Origin: Sinohyriopsis cumingii
Lineage: Eukaryota > Mollusca > Bivalvia > Unionida > Unionidae
Reading direction: 5' to 3'
Assembly: GCA_028554795.2 (NCBI GenBank)
Contig: CM068830.1
Span: 46,452,227 to 46,516,226, forward strand
DNA: 64,000 nucleotides
The position numbers and the translations under genes are program-made. Under the pieces are notes generated by a model. That model did not search any database and was not told where the DNA came from. It saw only the letters and a program-made list of their open reading frames with translations. How positions within the stretch are numbered: the stretch's first letter is position 1; each line of letters starts with the position of its first letter. Shown here one piece after another: positions 13,060-28,309 of this stretch.

Positions 13060-13365
13060 TAATAGATGATATGATTTACAAATAGATGGCATGATGTAAT
13101 GTTGACATGAGGTAGTAATAGAAGACATGATGTTATAATAGATAATATAATGTTTTAATAGATGACATGATGTAATAATGAATATGATGTAGTTATAGAA
13201 GGCATGATGTAATAATATATAATATGATGTAATAATAGATGACATGATGTAATAATGAATATGATGTAGTTATAGAAGGCATGATGTAATAATATATAAT
13301 ATGATGTAATAATAGATGATATGATGTAGTAATACATAATGTCATAATATGTGATATGATGTAGA
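13060..13365 (+). repeat. ATGATGTAATAATA-type minisatellite
   Basis: About 20-nt units built on ATGATGTAATAATAGATGAC are arranged into a higher-order repeat of 77 bp: the segment starting at 13161 recurs at 13238. Open frames on the minus strand are repeat artefacts. Confidence 0.85.
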
Positions 13366-16300
13366 ATGGCTTTAAGTATCGTTGGTTGTAAAATCAAATT
13401 TTGACCATGTGTGTTAAAGATATTACCTGTTTCATTTATTTTATTTTATGTACCTTGTACATAATTTTAACATCTTTACTTTTTAGATTTTATTTCGTTG
13501 TACTTCATTTTTAAATATATTTTAATGTGTGCATTCTTTAAAGGTTTTGTGCAATTCATAAAGTTTATATTTCCTAAACATTGTCTTTAGTATGCACCAT
13601 ATAGCCATTGTCTATGGTATATGCGATCATTCCGAAATTTTCGATGGCATATACATACGGTACAGAACTAATCATCTGAAATGTATCTTCAAACCTGAAA
13701 TTGGGATCAACATTTGTACTCTTCATATATTTTTACAAAAGTAACTTCAATTTTTAGGATTATTCATATTACTAAATTTAGATCTTCAAATCATGATTTA
13801 CCAGTTGAGATAGGAAAATGGATAAACAACCTCTAGAAGAAAGATCGTGCTTTTGTGCAATAAAAATGGCCTGGGTGATGGGCCTTTTGTGAAAACAAAG
13901 GCTGTAACAAAAAAGCGAAGATTTAACAGAGTGATAAAATATATTTTAAGTATAAATGGTTATCTTGACTCCAAAGCAACAAAACAATTCTTGCAAGAAC
14001 TAAAACAAATTACAGAATTGTTGAAAAAGGGAAGTGACAGAAAACACTTTTTTTATTTTCAGAAGTGCACGTATACCCTGCATAATTTGTTATACGAAAA
14101 ACGAGAAACATTTCACCCTGAAAAGATTATTTGTATATATTTATTATGAAGAAATACGCGCTTCTTTTCTACACCTAAAATAGCCACCCCACTACATGTT
14201 TTATCATTATTTAAATTACTTGAATATGTACTGACATATAAATGCCGATATGAGTGGTAAATTTGAAAGGGGTGGAGGATTTCCGTGACTTTAAATGTTG
14301 AAATAATAGTTAAAGAACGATAGTTTCATTTTTAATGAAAACTTATCACATTTTTCAGCTATTTCTATATCAACAATTGTGAATTTAAATAAACACCTCA
14401 AATAAGTTGCAGTAATTTAATCTGTGTTACAGAACCAATATTACATATATACAACATTAGACATTATCTTCAAATGTTTCTTTTTCTAATATACTTGTAG
14501 TGACTTTAACTTAAAATTAGTTTGATTAAATCTCTCTCATGTTTAGAATTTAATTAAAGTTATAGATTGATAAATAGTAACTGCATTAACAAAACTATAC
14601 ACGTGCACACGAAGGAGACATGAGACGAATTAATCAAATCATCCAGAAAGAGAATGAAAAATTTTATCCAACAGAATTACTCAAGTAGCTTAATCATGAT
14701 TTATTTTACTCGGTCAGAAACAAATATATTTCCTACCTACCTTGGGCAATTCCTAGCGCTAAGTATGTTCCATCTTTCTCTTCCACCTGTCTTTGAATTA
14801 ATAATGCAAATGACATATCTTTCTTTTATAAAGACACTTCATGACCAAATTTATTTTTGTGCACCTTATGGACCTTAACTTGATGAAACGAAAACAATTT
14901 CTTTGCCGTACGGTGTATTGATACATGCAGATCGTGACAAAAAGACAATAATGTCAACTTACAGATTAACGTCTGCCTAATCGAATCATATAAAGGACCC
15001 AGATAAGTTGATAAATATTTCCAACCAGCGATTATGCATGCTAGAGCTAATTTCGTTTATGGCAATAGTAATATTTGCCTAATTCATCGTGTAACCAGTC
15101 AAATCACACCTGTCAGTCCTAATTAATAGCTCGTGCAACCATTCAAACCAGACACACTGTGACTATGTAAAAGTCTGACACATAAGTATTATACCTCGTG
15201 TCTATCACAACTATTTTCATCACTTGACACCGTACACGGTTTTTCTTGTAAAAGTTACAAAAAATGTGCAGGGTCATTGCTGTACTTCATAACAGTCATT
15301 ATTTGTGACATAAGATAATCTGCTTGAGATAGTAAACTAGTTTTTTATTTTTATTTTTTACATCATTAATTAATTTTGCAACGATCATCCTTGCCATACA
15401 CACCAGATAAATGGCGCTTACATTACTCTGTTACCTCTTTTATTACGACGTATAGGTGAATGCACCACATTTAGGAATTCAGAAATTATTTCAAATACAA
15501 ACATGCAATTCAGCTACTCTTAGTACGAGTTTTAAAATAATGAACCGTCTTTCTGTAATAGTGTTTTCGTTGTCACACTTAAAATATGTAGCTTTGTTCT
15601 AAACGGTATTTTTCCTGGCAACCGATCACAATAGAAAAATATGATGTTGAGGTCATTATTTCTTTTTTCTTTTGTAATAGCCTCATTTGAAGCCACTTCC
15701 ATATGCTTTTATTCGTTGTAATACTTTGTCACCGCCTCTTCTATAATTTTAATCCCTTTTAACTTTGCTGCCTTGTCTAAAAAGAAGTCTTTTTGTTCAT
15801 GTTGATTGACCATTGTCTGACTATAAAAAAGTTGGTAATAACTACTGAGCGATAAAGGACACAGGACGATCAGTGGTCTATTTTCTGTCTATCCAGAAGC
15901 ATTCTTCAGCCGAATGAAAGAGACAACTGTGTATTGAAATTGTTGGTCCTGGAAAACTTTAATTATTGCCAATGGTCCGACATTGCGTTCAAGCTTTGAC
16001 TGAGGCTTCAAGTTCAGACGACATATTCTCTGGGGCCAATGGAGAGCTATTAGTTGGAGTGCGCCTGCTGTCATTTTTCTTGTTTGGAAATTTCATCCAA
16101 GAGATATAAATTACAGAAAATTTACCATATTAACGTATGAATGGTATGCATTACCAAGTCATTTTGTTATCTCATTTATATTCTTTGACCAGTTTATAAA
16201 CTGGATTCAAATACTCATATGCTGGTAACTAGTCCAGCGTACAAGTGGTGGGAATCTAACTACAGAGAGATTGTTGTATAATTAATCATAAAATTTACTT

Positions 16301-17519
16301 CTTTTCCACTTTAGATCCCTTATATTTTTCATCGGGTTAAAGATTGTATACGTCATATTTTACTTTGTATATGTTCTAACAAAATGACGTACTTGCTTAC
16401 CGTATTAGTGTCCTATTGTAGTTTTTAAAACATAAACACAGTCTCTGCTGATTATGTGATAAACATAATTTCTTTCTATACTCGTGTACTTGAATTAACA
16501 TTTTAACCCGATTTGATGAGACGAGTCTATGATTTTGCTTATAGCTGCAGTACCTAGATTGTACCTTCATGATCAATTAGACTGTAGTTTTTTCGCTTGT
16601 GTTTCAACACAGAAGATTATATTGCTTCAGAAGCTATGAGAGTCTGGTTCTAAGTTAGGAAACATTATTTTAGCCGTAAAAGAAATCTTTCGTTTAAAAC
16701 CCAGAATCAAAATTTACTCATTTGTTTTTAAAGTGTGAATGATTAAGTGTCTGAACGAGGTCTAAATCTTGTAAACTTCCCTGTTATGACGTTGTGAGCT
16801 GAAAGTGCCTGATTGTCTATTTTAGCATAAGTAAGGTTACAGATGAAGATTCACATAAATCCCGGAATTTTCTACAATAGAACACGTGCAATTTTTAATA
16901 TGCATATTGTTTCAATAGAGCAAATTATGACTTGCATTGTTAGGATCTTTCTTCAAAAGAGAAAAAATATGATAGGATTTATGTCTATGTTTTCTCTTGC
17001 TACATGTTACACTATTCAGAAAATTGGATGGAAACTTAATTATTTTTAAAATGACAGAATGGACTTAGAGGTAAAGAAGGAAGCAAGGAGAAAGGTCATG
17101 CAGCTGTAAAACAAATGTAGGGGTGAAAACAACAGATATTTGTCAGTGTCACATAAAAATATCAGTTTGCATCGTAATAAACATTCACAGTTCTTGTGGA
17201 TTATTTTTTTCTCAACATTCATTCTGCTTTTATAAGTTTAGAACTACTGGCTTTGAGTTATTAGGCTCCGATGGCAACAAAGGAGATGTAATTTTCCACA
17301 CTGTTATTATACGCACGATAACCCTACAGTCGTCCTAGTGAAAAAGGTAAAATATTACCCGTTGTACTAGACAATTTTCAGCCAGATTTAGAAAGCGCGT
17401 CAGTGTCCGCTTGTAATCGATCTAGGAGTTTTCATGAAATTGGTGTGTGTTTAATAAATGACGTTAGATTGATAGATATAGCTGAAAGAGTAACTGATCA
17501 ATCTATCGTTAAATTAATA
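13366..17519. other. Non-coding DNA
   Basis: No supported gene. The largest open frame (13847-14149, plus strand, 100 aa, Lys-rich) lacks a good start or a recognisable domain. Confidence 0.5.
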
Positions 17520-17792
17520 CATGCATACATACATACTTACATGCATGCATACATACATACATACATACATACATACATACATACATACGAACATACATAC
17601 ATACATACATACATTAATACTCTTCGCCATGCAGAGTTTATCGTGTGCAGAAAAATGGCGTTAAACCCCACAACAACATACATACATACATATATACATA
17701 CATATATACATTGCATGTATGCATGCATGCATACAGACAGACATACACACATACATACATACAAACATACATACATACATACATACATGTAG
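17520..17792 (+). repeat. (CATA)n microsatellites flanking a SINE tail
   Basis: Two ATAC/CATA tracts (about 17520-17612 and 17683-17792) enclose GCAGAGTTTATCGTGTGCAG and AATGGCGTTAAACCCCACAA. The latter resembles the 3' tail of tRNA-derived molluscan SINEs. It is probably a truncated SINE whose tail seeded the repeat. The Tyr/Ile/His- and Cys/Val-rich frames here are artefacts. Confidence 0.75.
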
Positions 17793-20700
17793 ACAGATTG
17801 GTTGATTGACTGACTGATAACAGTGAAAATAACAGAATTTCTCAAAACCTGATGAAAATAATTACAGTAGACAAAAACGATATAGGGATCCTCGTGAATG
17901 TGAATTTGGAAAATACCTGCAACACATAACTTTGGGAGAAGCCATTTATTCAGATAATTTAGTTTAAGAAAAGCTTAGAATCAAACTGATTAGGTTGATC
18001 AGAGAAAAAAAGAATCAGATAGATTTGGTTATACAATTTCATCATAGGGAGAATCAGTGTTGATTTGATCCGAGATATAACAATCACTGTGATATGGCTT
18101 AAATTTGATCTGAAATAAACGAAACACACGTATTTAGTTTAGAGTTTGTCTGAGAATTGCCCTTTCACTTATATACAGATATTCGCGTTGTCTTCGTAAC
18201 GTAAAACGATGCAGTTAAAACGGGCATTTTAACTTTTAGTGTTTGCAAATGATAGATACAAATGAAAGCGTGATAAGTGTATAACGTCACACTCGTATGA
18301 ATTGTTATTGTTCCATAGATGCATGAACATTCTGTTTCGTGGCTAATTTGCTCAAACAATCCCCATACGCTCCGATTATATCCTACCTGGAAATGGTGCC
18401 TGTTCGTGTGTTCAATCCCAGACAAGTATTTCCGAAATCTAATCTCAGAAGAAGAACTGTTCTGCTTGGATGTATCACGACACTGCACCACCTTCTTCCA
18501 TCAGAATATGTGTAATTTAGAATATATTGTACATTTCACATTTATAGTTCAGAATAAATTAAAATCGGCCTACATTTTATTTGCATACTTGATATTTATC
18601 AGCAGGCATGTCACACACTTTTAATTAAGGTTGTTTTCATAAAATGTCATTTACACTAGTGAACACAAAAGATATGAATATCATTAGTTTGAAATAAATT
18701 TTATCTTGGTCAATAAATGGCAGAAAGCAGGGATTAAATTAACAAGGTCATCCTATACGACAGACGGAAATTTTGATTTTGGATTCTTAAAGACTGTTGT
18801 ACAGATGTGATATATTTTATATCAGTTACGTGAAATGTGTGACAGTTTGATTATTCTGAATTTCTGTGTCAGTTTGTATTTCCTTTAAATTTAGATACTC
18901 GACGACAGAATTAAATTGTTTTGCAATTTATAATCACGCCGTATGACAGTAAAATATCTTATTTCGGAGCGATCTCTTTTCTCGAAACAAAAATGTCCGT
19001 TTAAACTATATTCCTGAGATGCAACTGCCAGTTTAATGAAATGTATTCCTTACAAGAAGAGTGTCTATTTTATTTCTGTGCTCCTTGGAAATACAATTTC
19101 TTTGAATGGAAGATTATCTTAAATTCGCACGAGTAAACGGTGGGAATAAGGTTTATTCGTAACGGCAAATGGATACAATATACATTTTTAAACATATTTT
19201 CAAACATTTCTGGACCTGCAACCTATAAAGAAAATTAGAAAAGAGAAAATACTAATCAACGTGATATTTAACATTCATAAATAAAGGCAGAAAGCTGCAT
19301 TGTATTGCATTCAGCAGTTTTCAGAGAGGATATAGAAACATCTGTTGGGTGTTACATGAAATTAACAATGTCAATACCAATAGATAATGCCTATATTTTC
19401 CAGTCCCGACGGAATACAAGTTTGGTCAAGGATAGTTGTGTTACATAGTTACACAGGAAAGAATACAACGTAAATTGTTAACTTGGAACTTACAAAGTAT
19501 ATTGCAGTGGTTCAGACATTATGGTGCAAATTACATTTAATAGAATATAATAATTAGCAAAGCAGATTTGAAAACATGATCAATAAGACAATTCTGTATG
19601 AAAAAGGAATAAATTACTAATTTGGTGTGTGTAAATACCAAACCTTTTATTCAGATGATTTAAAGTACAATCTATAAAGCTTGTAAATTCTATTATTTCA
19701 ATGTACATTGATTCAGCAAAAACATACATATAATTCGTGGAGGACAAAGTTCGGTCTAAAACAAACAATGATGACACGGCCTATGAAGTCGCCATAGTAT
19801 ATTAAAAGCTAGAAATGGACAAAATAAATATAATCTGATATAGTTCATACGTCTGAAAGGATTGAACTAAATTGTTTAAAATAAAAGTAACCAAAACGGT
19901 TACAATAATAAAGCCAAGGAAAAAGAAGACAAAAAGTCACAGCGTGATTTGATTCATTTTTAACGACTCTGGCTGGAGATGGCATAGCAACAAAGATGGA
20001 CCTCGCATGGCAACACAAATTATATTATTCAAAACATCATTACCATGACCCTGACGGACCAATTGTTACATGAATATCAATTAACGGTGGGGAAAAATGA
20101 ACTAGACAAAACAAACCAATAATAAAAATAAAAAAATAAATAAAACCTAAATAAGCAGAGATGAAAGATGGGTTCACTGAAAAATCTGCCACGAATCGCC
20201 AGTCTCAGATGCAGACTGGCGCCATTGCAAGAATATAGAAAAGACAACAATAGATACAAAATATATTTACAAAGGTAGATATCTTTCTGAAACACCGCTG
20301 GGTTGAAAAAGTTAAATGAATGTGATACAAAATGCATTTAACGACACTTTCAGAGGGCCCTAACCTAAAACGATTCTTTAAAAATTGGAAACAGCCCTAT
20401 AAGAGTAATTTCAAGATCTGTTGCAAAGTGAAAATACTGAATGCTATTCAACTTATTAGTCTAGAAAGTGCGTTCTGATCATGCCTAGGAAATGTTTAAA
20501 ATACTTGACAATTTTATTTTAAAGGCTCGAAAGTCCGTATTTTACCAAAAAGAATCATATAAAAGGAAGGTATGTACAAAAGTTGAAACCATATTTCGAA
20601 GATCAAAGTAATGAAGAGTAAGTTTACGTACTGAGAAATGGAAGGGATTTAAGATCCTATCTTAATTTCAACATAACGTATGCATTTTCCTGTATCAAAT

Positions 20701-23700
20701 TTCTGACATCTACAATTAAGGCTTATAAATTGAAGATATTTATAACATAATTATCCAAAATCACTTAATTTTGGAAGAGCTTTTACACCTAAATGACAAA
20801 GCTAAATCCAGTACCCCTCGAACAGTGAGTGGAAATAAAGATTTTAAACATTCCTTTTTTTACTTCAAATTTTTATATCAACTAAAACCTGAAATTCCAC
20901 TGCCCTAATAAATGGTACAAGAACACTAACGCCTGTCATCTCAAAAACAAAACAACCAGGAAGTGCGATATGTTACAGACGATAATGCCAGAAATGGAAA
21001 GAGTGAATGGTATTATAGTGGATGAAATGAAACGTTTAGAGTGAAAAAGCAACTCAATTAAATTTCAATGTGAATAAAAAGCTGTGAGAGGCTCTTTGCA
21101 TACGCAATACAAACTGAAGTCTAGAATAAATTTCTCAAGCCTAATAATAATGAACACAAACTGTAAAAACAGTACACCTTTACCTTTAAAAGACAACCAT
21201 TTATGGTCATAAATTGGATAACTCATCGGAACCTAGTTACTATTTACCGAGATAACAATGTGTAATGCTAAAACTCAGCTTTTCACATGTAAACCATAAA
21301 CCACTTTGGATAACAACACTTTTAAATTAGATAGCAAAGATTGCATGAAAAGATATGTAGCATGCAATATGAAATTGTTGGAGAATAAATTAAAAAGGAC
21401 AAATGTGGAATTTTGGAAATACATTTGATAGATTAAAGTTTTTCAGAGTTAATTAAACAGGTTAGACTTATTTCTATATCAACGGCTTAGCAAACGAAGG
21501 TTTGCAAGATGAATCAAAGTTAAAGGGCTTGTGAGACTTTTTATTTTAGGTAGATGTACATTATAAAACACACATTGCACATTACACTACAGACACTGCC
21601 AAAACGTTATTTGATAAACCAATGCAGTGGTAGCAAAATATAGAAGTCAGATGAAAACATTATGCCAAGATTTTAGAAATGCATAACACATTCAAAAGCA
21701 TTATGTAGCTCGTGGCAGTGTATTTTGTATTACAAAATTACATGGTTATGCATATGGAAAGCACCACTGAATGCAACATAATTTTCTGAATTTACAGAGA
21801 TGGGTATAAACTTGGAAAACTCTCTCATTAATATCGATGAATAGAATTTGTTGATCGCAAAAAGACAAGGTCGACGACAATTTTTCAGAGAAAAAGACTA
21901 TGGCAATAATCTGCTACTGCGATTCGTTTTCAGACGTTCAAATAATACGTGAGAATGTGGACGTGCCGACATATTAGAAACGTCACCAACCAACAGCTAA
22001 GCCAATTATGAGTCTGTTGTCATGCTTTGCATGTGCTTAAACGCCAAATTGTAACACCACCATCAATTCCAAAGAATGTTTTTGTTGTTGTATTTGCTAA
22101 TTCAACAGTTACCAATATTTATAAGCCATTTCTAATTTTTCAGCGAACAAATCATAGTTGCCCCTGATGGAGCACTATTACTGATCGCGTTTCAAACCCC
22201 AAATAGACGTTTTAAAATTTTTAAGACAGAACAACAATTTAAATAATCATAATTATTGCCGTGGTTATACCAGCAATCGTTTCAACCTTTTCCTTTCATA
22301 GCAATTTTTTAAACTTTCGATTACATTTTTTTCTTCGATGTTTTTCCAAATATGTTAGATGTTCATTTATTTGCCTCGTTTACTTTCAATACTTTTCAAT
22401 GCAGTTTTATTTGTGTCGCTGAGTGTTTATTTTTCTGGTTTGTTTACTTGTTTGTAACTTTTCAATCTATTTTTCACACGTTTGAACATTAAAGGTCATA
22501 CATACTATACCTGAGTTGCCAAAGTCTATAGCACTGACAAAACATCGCAATCGTATTTATTCCTTCTCTGATGAATAATCAGTTTTACTTTGTTGGTATA
22601 ATTCTCGACATAATTCGAATAATGTTGCTCATACGGCTCACTACTCTACATTATTTGCAACCCGATTACCTCGGATATTTTTCAATTCGCAATAAAACGT
22701 TTTCAATGGTATTTAGCATTCCTCTGGAACTTTGTTCTTCGTACAGGCACTGTAGTTTAACCAGCATCTCTAAATATCCAAGCCTATTAAATATAATCCT
22801 GAAATTGTTCTCTTATGTTTGAAGAAAGAATAATTTGCCCATGTGATACATCCTCGGTCTTTTCCTACTTCAAAATACTAGATCCTCCAGATTTTCCCTT
22901 TAAACAAGATGCTAAAAGTGTCATACTTCCATTTTGATGTTATTCAATTCAACTGCACTGTCTGATCTTTCTGTGGATTTCATGTATTTGTCACCATTAA
23001 TATGGCTGTTCTTTAAGTTTTTTTTTCCATAATTGATTACAAACCAAATCCCTAAATATTACGGACGTTAAACAGCTGCTGTAATTTAAATAAAATTTGC
23101 ATTTAGTATGAAATTATCGGCCACAACTATTTAAAATCATCTTAGCACAATCTCCTCACCGATGAAGTGGGCCATGTTGATTGATTATAAACTTTTCTTC
23201 ATGTGAATTTCTTTTACATATATAGATTGCATTTTACCATTATTTTCTGTTTTCGAAGGCCGTCTTGTATTTTGTGCTTGACATTGGAAACGTTTTCGTT
23301 CATGTTTAGTATCCGACAGACTAAATGATAAACATGGACTGATGTGTCCAGTATAAAGGCCATATTCACTGACACTTTCATGCGTACTGAAGTTTGACCA
23401 ATTTCGGAACAAGTCATTGGCAGTTTTCTACCGTTGTGTAACGAAGACGAAAAGGCAATTATTTTATTTTGACCTTGGTGATTAGTTTCGCGAATTTTGG
23501 GTTTTACCATAAATTAACGAGATTAAAATGATTTGTTCAGAGAACTGGAGTATTCAAAGGTTTTAGAAAGATATATAAAGTAATGTATAAATTGGGAAGG
23601 ATGTAAATAGTTAGGTCTTTATAGGTGTTTTGCAGTTGGACTGTGTTTAGTGTGAATAGTTACATGCATAGTTATTCTTCAAACGTAAATACATTTACAT

Positions 23701-23702
23701 AA
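17793..23702. other. Long AT-rich non-coding stretch
   Basis: About 5.9 kb without a gene I can support. Open frames are short, AT-driven and lack domains. No repeat of clear class was identified. Confidence 0.5.
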
Positions 23703-23815
23703 CGAAACATGCACCATACCGCATACATGTGGCACCATGTCCCACCTAGTCAGATTATCCTGACACCAAGTCGACCAGGCCTAATACTAACCTATTAATG
23801 CTGAGCGATGTTACA
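23703..23815 (-). mobile_element. Dispersed SINE-like repeat, copy A (partial)
   Basis: On the minus strand it contains CTCAGCATTAATAGGTTAGT, then GGTGTCAGGATAAT and GGTGGGACATGG. The same block recurs at 51780-52020 and 55795-55985 on the plus strand. Three copies in one window show a mobile family. It resembles repeats I associate with bivalve genomes. Confidence 0.6.
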
Positions 23816-26800
23816 AGTCTATGCTCTTACAATAAGTAACAAAAAAAGTGAAGAGCAACAAACATTGCAAAATTCAACAAATAATTTATAATTAAGTGAA
23901 AATTTTAAAAGAAACTTACATTATTGCGGATTAAGTTCCAAAATAATCATAGCATTACAGACACAAGTCCTAATAATGTAAAGTTCTGAATAAACTTTAG
24001 TAGAAATCCAAAATAGGCCCACCGCTGAAGGTGTTGATGTGCATGTGGAAGTTTGTATTTTGTTTTTGTACCAACAGTTTATTTGTTGAAACAGAGTAAT
24101 ATAGTTCCAGGTTTGAATTCACTGTAAATCCCATTAAAAGTCTCTGTAAAAGGGTATTATTTATGAGCACTCCGTATTTGTTTAGAAAACTCACTTGATC
24201 TTTCTTGAGAAAATTCACTTGAATTGAATAATGTGAAGAAATAAATTCCAGTCTGAATGATTCACTGGAGACAATAATGATACAAATTAATTCTGCTTAT
24301 GTTAAGGCACGAATGAAAAATATTTCCAGTTACATGATTATATGGTCTTCCACTATGAATAGAGCAAAAACATTTGTAAACATGCTTGCAATACTCCAGA
24401 ATTTCTTTTATCTCAAAACAAATGACTGTTATGTTATATTGTAAATGTATGTAGATAAATGGATACAAATGCCTAATAAAGGATCAGATGTAAACTTTAG
24501 AATCGTCATACAGGATGTGCGAAGTACACCACTGTCAATGTGGGAACAGAATGTCGGGTATACTCGTGTTGGTCTTCAGAACCATACGTGTACCCTGCAC
24601 ATTCTTCAGATGTAGCAAAGGCACAGTCTGGTATACCATGAACAAGCATATACTTTCTGTAAGCGGCAAAAAGAGGGATAACAGGAAAAGTGAAAAAAGA
24701 TACGAAAAGGAAAGGAAAAAGAAATAGAGATGATTAAAGGAGGACACTGTTTTGAAAATTTGGTGATGCAGCCTTTGATGAAGCCCCCGCTCTAAAATAA
24801 AAGGCAGAGGGCGGCGTCTCAGACCTCCACCCCGGGCAGAATTTTAGCTCCGTACGCCACTGCATGGATTCTATAAATAATACAAGTCAAATGATTGTCT
24901 AAACAAAATGATCAATGATTTAGATGAAAACGGGTTTGACTAGGTTCACTTAATATTCAGAAGAGTTGCGAACTGTTGGTATTTGACATCAGTATAGGTA
25001 GCTACCCAGTCCACCGTTCAAATTCTAATTCGTTCATAATTTTGCGAACATAAATTTTCTCTAGTATTTTGTTCTTATTTGTCATTGTATGTTGACGTTT
25101 CAAAGTGATCTGTCGTATGTGATAATATTTCTTAACCGAAGTCAGTCTATCCTTCCCGAAGAATTCACACAGAAACTGGTAAAGGAATTCGTCATCCCAA
25201 ATGTTATTTTGACATTTTATACATTTCTTTCTTCATGTCAAATTTAATTACTTTAAAAAAGTTACAATGGGTTATTTATGGTTTGACATCATAAAATTCA
25301 ACATAGGTAATGACACGTTTTTGGAATTTTATTAAATATTCTTCCGATTGGATATCTGTTATTTAATTTTAAAATTTTGTATTCGGACAATTTTTATATA
25401 AACAGATAACAAAATATTGTTTGTGTTATCGCAGCGTACGGTTTTAATATAATTCGTTATGGTACTCCTTTTATCATTTGTATTATTTTACCATACAAAA
25501 TAAAATCATACCTTTCGAAGAAATGTGTTGTCAATACATGCTCAAAACGTCACACGCTTGCCTTATCCACAAATGCTATTGTTGATTGCACAGCCCCGGG
25601 AAGTGATATTCGCGTTGAAGAGTTTCTCGCTCAAGGGCGATAAGTTAAAAGAGGTCTAAAAATCTTACACTGGTCTGTAGAGAATGGGGATTATCTGAAC
25701 AGCAATCACTTCAACTTAGCGCAAGGAAACATGGCTTTTTGATGGAAAATCGGGAATTGTGTCTTGAATTAAACTATTAACTGGATTATTCCAAATAGCA
25801 TTCTAAATCACACATGCAACAATGATGGAATATGCGATGAAATTAAATCGTTGATAACACGGCTCTATTCTAATTATAAAATGCATCTGTACCGATAAGA
25901 TCAGATAGTGAAAACGAAACCAGACTTACTTCGACAAAGCAAAATATTGAATTGGATAAGAAAATCTCAATTCCCCTTCGAGAACCGCCGCTGCCTCTGA
26001 TCATTTCAATACAAACGAAATATGGCTTCGAAGTGTAGGAAAGCTTGATTTCAGTGCCTATTTTATCTTATTCATTTTTCTGCAGAAAATTTCGTTTCGT
26101 ATTAGAAGCAACATATAAATTTCAGATTTAGATGGGTACATATTAGATGAATAACCTGTAAAGAAAACATTCAAGCTTTCCAAACAATTTAAATCAAAAA
26201 ATTCGAAAATTATAACTTATTGTAAACCATGGCAACTCAGTTCTCGTCTCGCAAGCGAGATAAATGTTTTTACTAATGACAAGGAAACATAAATACATGT
26301 ACATAAATAATTAAACTGCCAGAAGCTAAATTAAGTAGAGCAAATCATCCTTGTGAAGTCAATTTAAGAGTTTTATATTACTTGCAGGCACTTTTATGGC
26401 ACACCTGAGCTCTTGAATATGTATAGCGATACAATTGCGCGGTTACCTGTCATTATGGAAGTTTTAATGCAAATTTTCAAATAAAGACCTGTTAAAATAT
26501 TTTTTAATCAAAATCGAAACATGCGGCCACATGTCACATACAGTATATCAATGAAGTATTTTGGAACAAAGCCATTTTCTAAAAACTGGGCATGAATGTG
26601 ACAGCTTATTCAAAACAGCATGCATCATGCAGCATAAAACTAAAATGCATCCTTTTCCATGAATAAATGTTATGTTCGGGTCATAACATCTTACTCTCTA
26701 TCACCATTTGAAGTTGTTCAGCAGAAAATGGAGGTAAAATGAAATAAATCATTGTTGCGGCTCTAAAGTCATATGCAACTATCTTGGGTTTCATTTCGTA

Positions 26801-26935
26801 AAACTGAATTCATAATTATATGCATCATTTTACAAAACTAGAATTCCTTGCTAGAGCTGAAAAGATATACAACATGTTGATATGATCCTACAGAGGTTTA
26901 TTTGAACGATTTTCTGACTGCGTGATTGCATTTTT

Positions 26936-26940
<5 letters not shown>
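23816..26940. other. Non-coding DNA
   Basis: No supported gene. A short GC-richer patch at about 24780-24865 (CCCGCTCTAAAATAAAAGGC, then CCACCCCGGGCAG) looks like a transposon fragment. Confidence 0.45.

Positions 26941-26982
<42 letters not shown>
26941..26982 (+). repeat. (AG)n microsatellite
   Basis: About 21 uninterrupted AG units. Confidence 0.95.
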
Positions 26983-26987
<5 letters not shown>

Positions 26988-28277
26988 TAGAATGAGACAG
27001 AGAGACAAAGAGTATATAAAATGCCTTTGAGAAATATATAAAAATACTCATTTCCTTTAACACATTCTGGCAATCAATATACAAAACAATCTCATGCAGT
27101 ACGGCACTCTACGAGCCTGACTCTGAGACGTAACAAATATGTTATTGTCAACAATGTGTCAATGTGGGAGATATCCATTGATTTTGTTGTCCTTCCACAA
27201 ATGGTAAAAAAACAACATATTTTCTTAGAATACCAGTGAACACATTTAAAGAGCTTTCTAAGCATCAGAACAGAGCATAAAGAAAAAAGTAAATGAAAAA
27301 TAGAAAAGAAAAAGGAAAGAACATAAAGAAATATCTAGGACAAGTACTACACTCGCGTGAAGTCTGAGCTTCAAATTTAATATGTGATGCTTGCCAAGAA
27401 AGAAGTTAAGAGGTCTTAAGAAATTAATTTTTGAAAAATTTGATAAATCAAACTTCCAATTCATTTCATTTTTTTTTTTGGGGGGGAGCAGGGGGGTAAG
27501 TCTGAAATAACAAAAAAATAACATTACTATTAAATAAGATTGCTAATGCATGTGCAACAATGAATTTGGAGCAGTTTGCTTCTTACTAAATGATGACTAC
27601 AAAATGTGTATCAATTTTCCATGGAAAACAAATTGTCTGAGAGATCTTCCCCTTTCCAATCGGTATCGAACGTAAACATTTATTAAAATTATAATCACGT
27701 CTTTAAAAATAAATAAATGAAAAGAATAACTAATGCAACATTTTCTGCAATTGTGTTGGTTAATAATACGTGTGTTAACTGTCAAAAGTCTCTTTTAAAT
27801 TTACATTGCAAACTTGTATTTTTTAGCCTATGAGCAAAACGTTGAAGTGTTAGTCTTCACTAAAGCAGTCCACAACAAGTAGTATTTACCCTGTATAGAA
27901 ATCGTAATAAAAATCGGATGTATCTGTCCTACAGAACTGAAAAACTTAAAGAAACCATTCCTGTAGATCACATTCAAAAGATCACAAAAGAATGCTACGA
28001 TTAATAAATTTAACAAACGATTGTGTGGCAGTCACTTTGCCGTTTTTCTTTAATCACACCAGAAAACTGACGTGCAACCAAATTTTATAAGCAGTATTTC
28101 TCATTTGAACATGTATTTTGTCAGACCATATACAATGTTGTCAAACTTTGTATTTAGTTGAATATAAACATGTCCAAAGTTGAACCATTCCTTTTCGGAT
28201 TTATACACATATATTATTACATTAAAAATAGCATGGCTTTTAAAGTTTTGGTATAAAGAAATTTGATTTTCCAATGC
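26983..28277. other. Non-coding DNA left of the Polinton
   Basis: No gene recognised. A T-run followed by G-runs lies near 27470-27497. Confidence 0.5.
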
Positions 28278-28283
28278 TACAGG
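28278..28283. repeat. Left 6-bp target-site duplication of the Polinton
   Basis: TACAGG abuts the first base of the left terminal repeat. The identical TACAGG is at 48657-48662, immediately outside the right terminal repeat. Six-base duplications are the Polinton/Maverick signature. Confidence 0.9.
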
Positions 28284-28309
28284 AGTAGTAGTGAATGGGG
28301 TCACTTTAG

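Noticed and set aside
13847..14149. 100-aa Lys-rich ORF
   Set aside because: No ATG at a sensible place, no domain, AT-driven composition.
17403..17845. Tyr/His/Ile- or Cys/Val/Met-rich ORFs
   Set aside because: Direct translations of the (CATA)n repeats.
18395..18425. tRNA gene or SINE head near GTGTTCAATCCCAG
   Set aside because: A B-box-like motif is present but no matching A box or cloverleaf could be made.
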